Part shown: positions 4,827 through 5,450 of the stretch, one piece after another
Position numbering within the stretch: position 1 is the first letter of the stretch
How the letters are laid out: every line of letters starts with the position of its first letter
Source of the DNA: Clostridium sp. CAG:169
Lineage (GTDB): Bacteria > Bacillota > Clostridia > Oscillospirales > Ruminococcaceae
Direction of reading: 5' to 3'
Assembly: GCA_000435195.1 (NCBI GenBank)
Contig: FR880210.1
Span: 6,049-11,498 of the forward strand
DNA length: 5,450 nt
Made by a program: the position numbers and the translations under genes
Notes under the pieces: generated by a model
Seen by the model: the letters and a program-made list of their open reading frames with translations, nothing else
What the model was told of the DNA's origin: nothing
Databases searched by the model: none

Positions 4827-5450
4827 TTGCTTTCCACCTGTCTTGCCAATCTGCGGGAAAAATCCCCGCTGGTTCACAGCATCACCAATTTTGTCACCGT
4901 CAATGACTGCGCGAATCTCCTGCTTGCCTGCGGCGCACGTCCCATCATGGCAAGCGACCCGCAGGAGGCAGCCGAAATCACCGCTGCTGCCGATGCGCTG
5001 AACATCAACATCGGCACACTCAACCATCTGCTTGTCCCTGCCATGTTGGATGCCGGTCGGACTGCCAACCGGCTTGGCATCCCGGTCCTGCTGGACCCGG
5101 TCGGGGTTGGAGCTTCCTCCCTGCGCAGGCAGACGGTTGCACAACTGCTCAAAGAGCTGAAGTTGACCGCCATCCGCGCAAACGCTTCGGAAATCCGTGC
5201 GATTGCCCGATTGGAGCAGGCACAGCCCAGCGGTTCCAGCGCCGGTGTGGATGCGCTTCCCAGTGACCTTGTCACAAAAGAGCAGCTTGGGCAGAATATC
5301 AAGCTTGCCAGACAGTTGGCAGAAAAACTTGGCTGCATCATCCTCCTGACCGGTCCGGTGGACATCGTCACCGATGGGAAAAAGGCGGTGTGCATCTACA
5401 ACGGACACCCGATGATGAGCCGCATCACCGGAGCCGGCTGCCAGCTGTCC
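4827..5450 (+). CDS. thiM: ThiM, hydroxyethylthiazole kinase (3' truncated by window edge)
   Basis: ThiM phosphorylates 4-methyl-5-(2-hydroxyethyl)thiazole with ATP, allowing salvaged thiazole to be joined to the pyrimidine unit by ThiE. The window holds 208 residues of a family usually about 265-275 long, and the frame is open to the last base. Family blocks in order are SPLVHSITNFVTVNDCANLL (13-32), RPIMASDPQEAAEI (38-51), ALNINIGTL (57-65), GIPVLLDPVGVGASSLRR (84-101), IRANASEI (116-123; most relatives have Gly in place of the Ala in IRGN), LLTGPVDIVTDG (173-184) and TGAGCQLS (201-208). The last contains Cys205, matching the active-site GTGC Cys of the Bacillus enzyme, with Ala in place of the second Thr. 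It starts at TTG, fixed by AGGGAGG 8 bases upstream. It is in an operon with thiW under the TPP riboswitch; thiE and thiD may follow outside the window. Confidence 0.95.
   Translation, partial: MLSTCLANLREKSPLVHSITNFVTVNDCANLLLACGARPIMASDPQEAAEITAAADALNINIGTLNHLLVPAMLDAGRTANRLGIPVLLDPVGVGASSLRRQTVAQLLKELKLTAIRANASEIRAIARLEQAQPSGSSAGVDALPSDLVTKEQLGQNIKLARQLAEKLGCIILLTGPVDIVTDGKKAVCIYNGHPMMSRITGAGCQLS

Noticed and set aside
4779..5408. 209-residue minus-strand frame opposite thiM
   Set aside because: The plus strand has the full run of ThiM motifs, with its own ribosome binding site. The minus frame shows no domain.

Overview
The window looks like chromosomal DNA from a Gram-positive Firmicute of the class Clostridia. 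I base this on the AGGAGG-type ribosome binding sites, the consensus sigma-A promoters, a MazF very close to Bacillus NdoA, an NPDTG-type sortase signal, and the ThiW/ThiM thiamine salvage pair behind a TPP riboswitch. The moderate GC content and the NPDTG anchor suggest the Oscillospiraceae/Butyricicoccus-Agathobaculum neighbourhood, but that placement is inference.

Layout. (1) Positions 1-261 (+) hold the last 86 residues of an unrecognised gene. It ends at a strong bidirectional terminator (270-308). (2) The minus strand carries two separately transcribed genes. One is a complete M18 aspartyl-aminopeptidase-like metalloprotease (1636 to 326), with a perfect TTGACA-N17-TATAAT promoter and a leader of about 90 nt. 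The other is a secreted, wall-anchored protein of unknown function (3083 to 1911), with its own TTGAAA-N17-TATAAT promoter and a terminator. (3) About 400 bases (3172-3576) hold no convincing gene. (4) A MazF/NdoA-type endoribonuclease (3648-3995, +) has no recognisable antitoxin gene upstream. A direct repeat and an inverted repeat surround its likely promoter. (5) A thiamine salvage operon runs off the right edge: sigma-A promoter, TPP aptamer, intrinsic terminator, thiW (ECF S component), then thiM (hydroxyethylthiazole kinase, TTG start, truncated).

How the parts work together. Only the thi genes form a clear functional unit. When thiamine pyrophosphate is plentiful, the aptamer should favour the terminator and switch off thiW-thiM. 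When it is scarce, ThiW, working with an ECF energising module encoded elsewhere, should import the thiazole precursor and ThiM should phosphorylate it. The other genes appear to be independent single-gene units. I see no mobile element, CRISPR array, tRNA or rRNA, and nothing I would confidently call a new system. The least explained parts are the wall-anchored protein, the solitary mazF with its repeat-flanked promoter, and the unusual aptamer/terminator junction.
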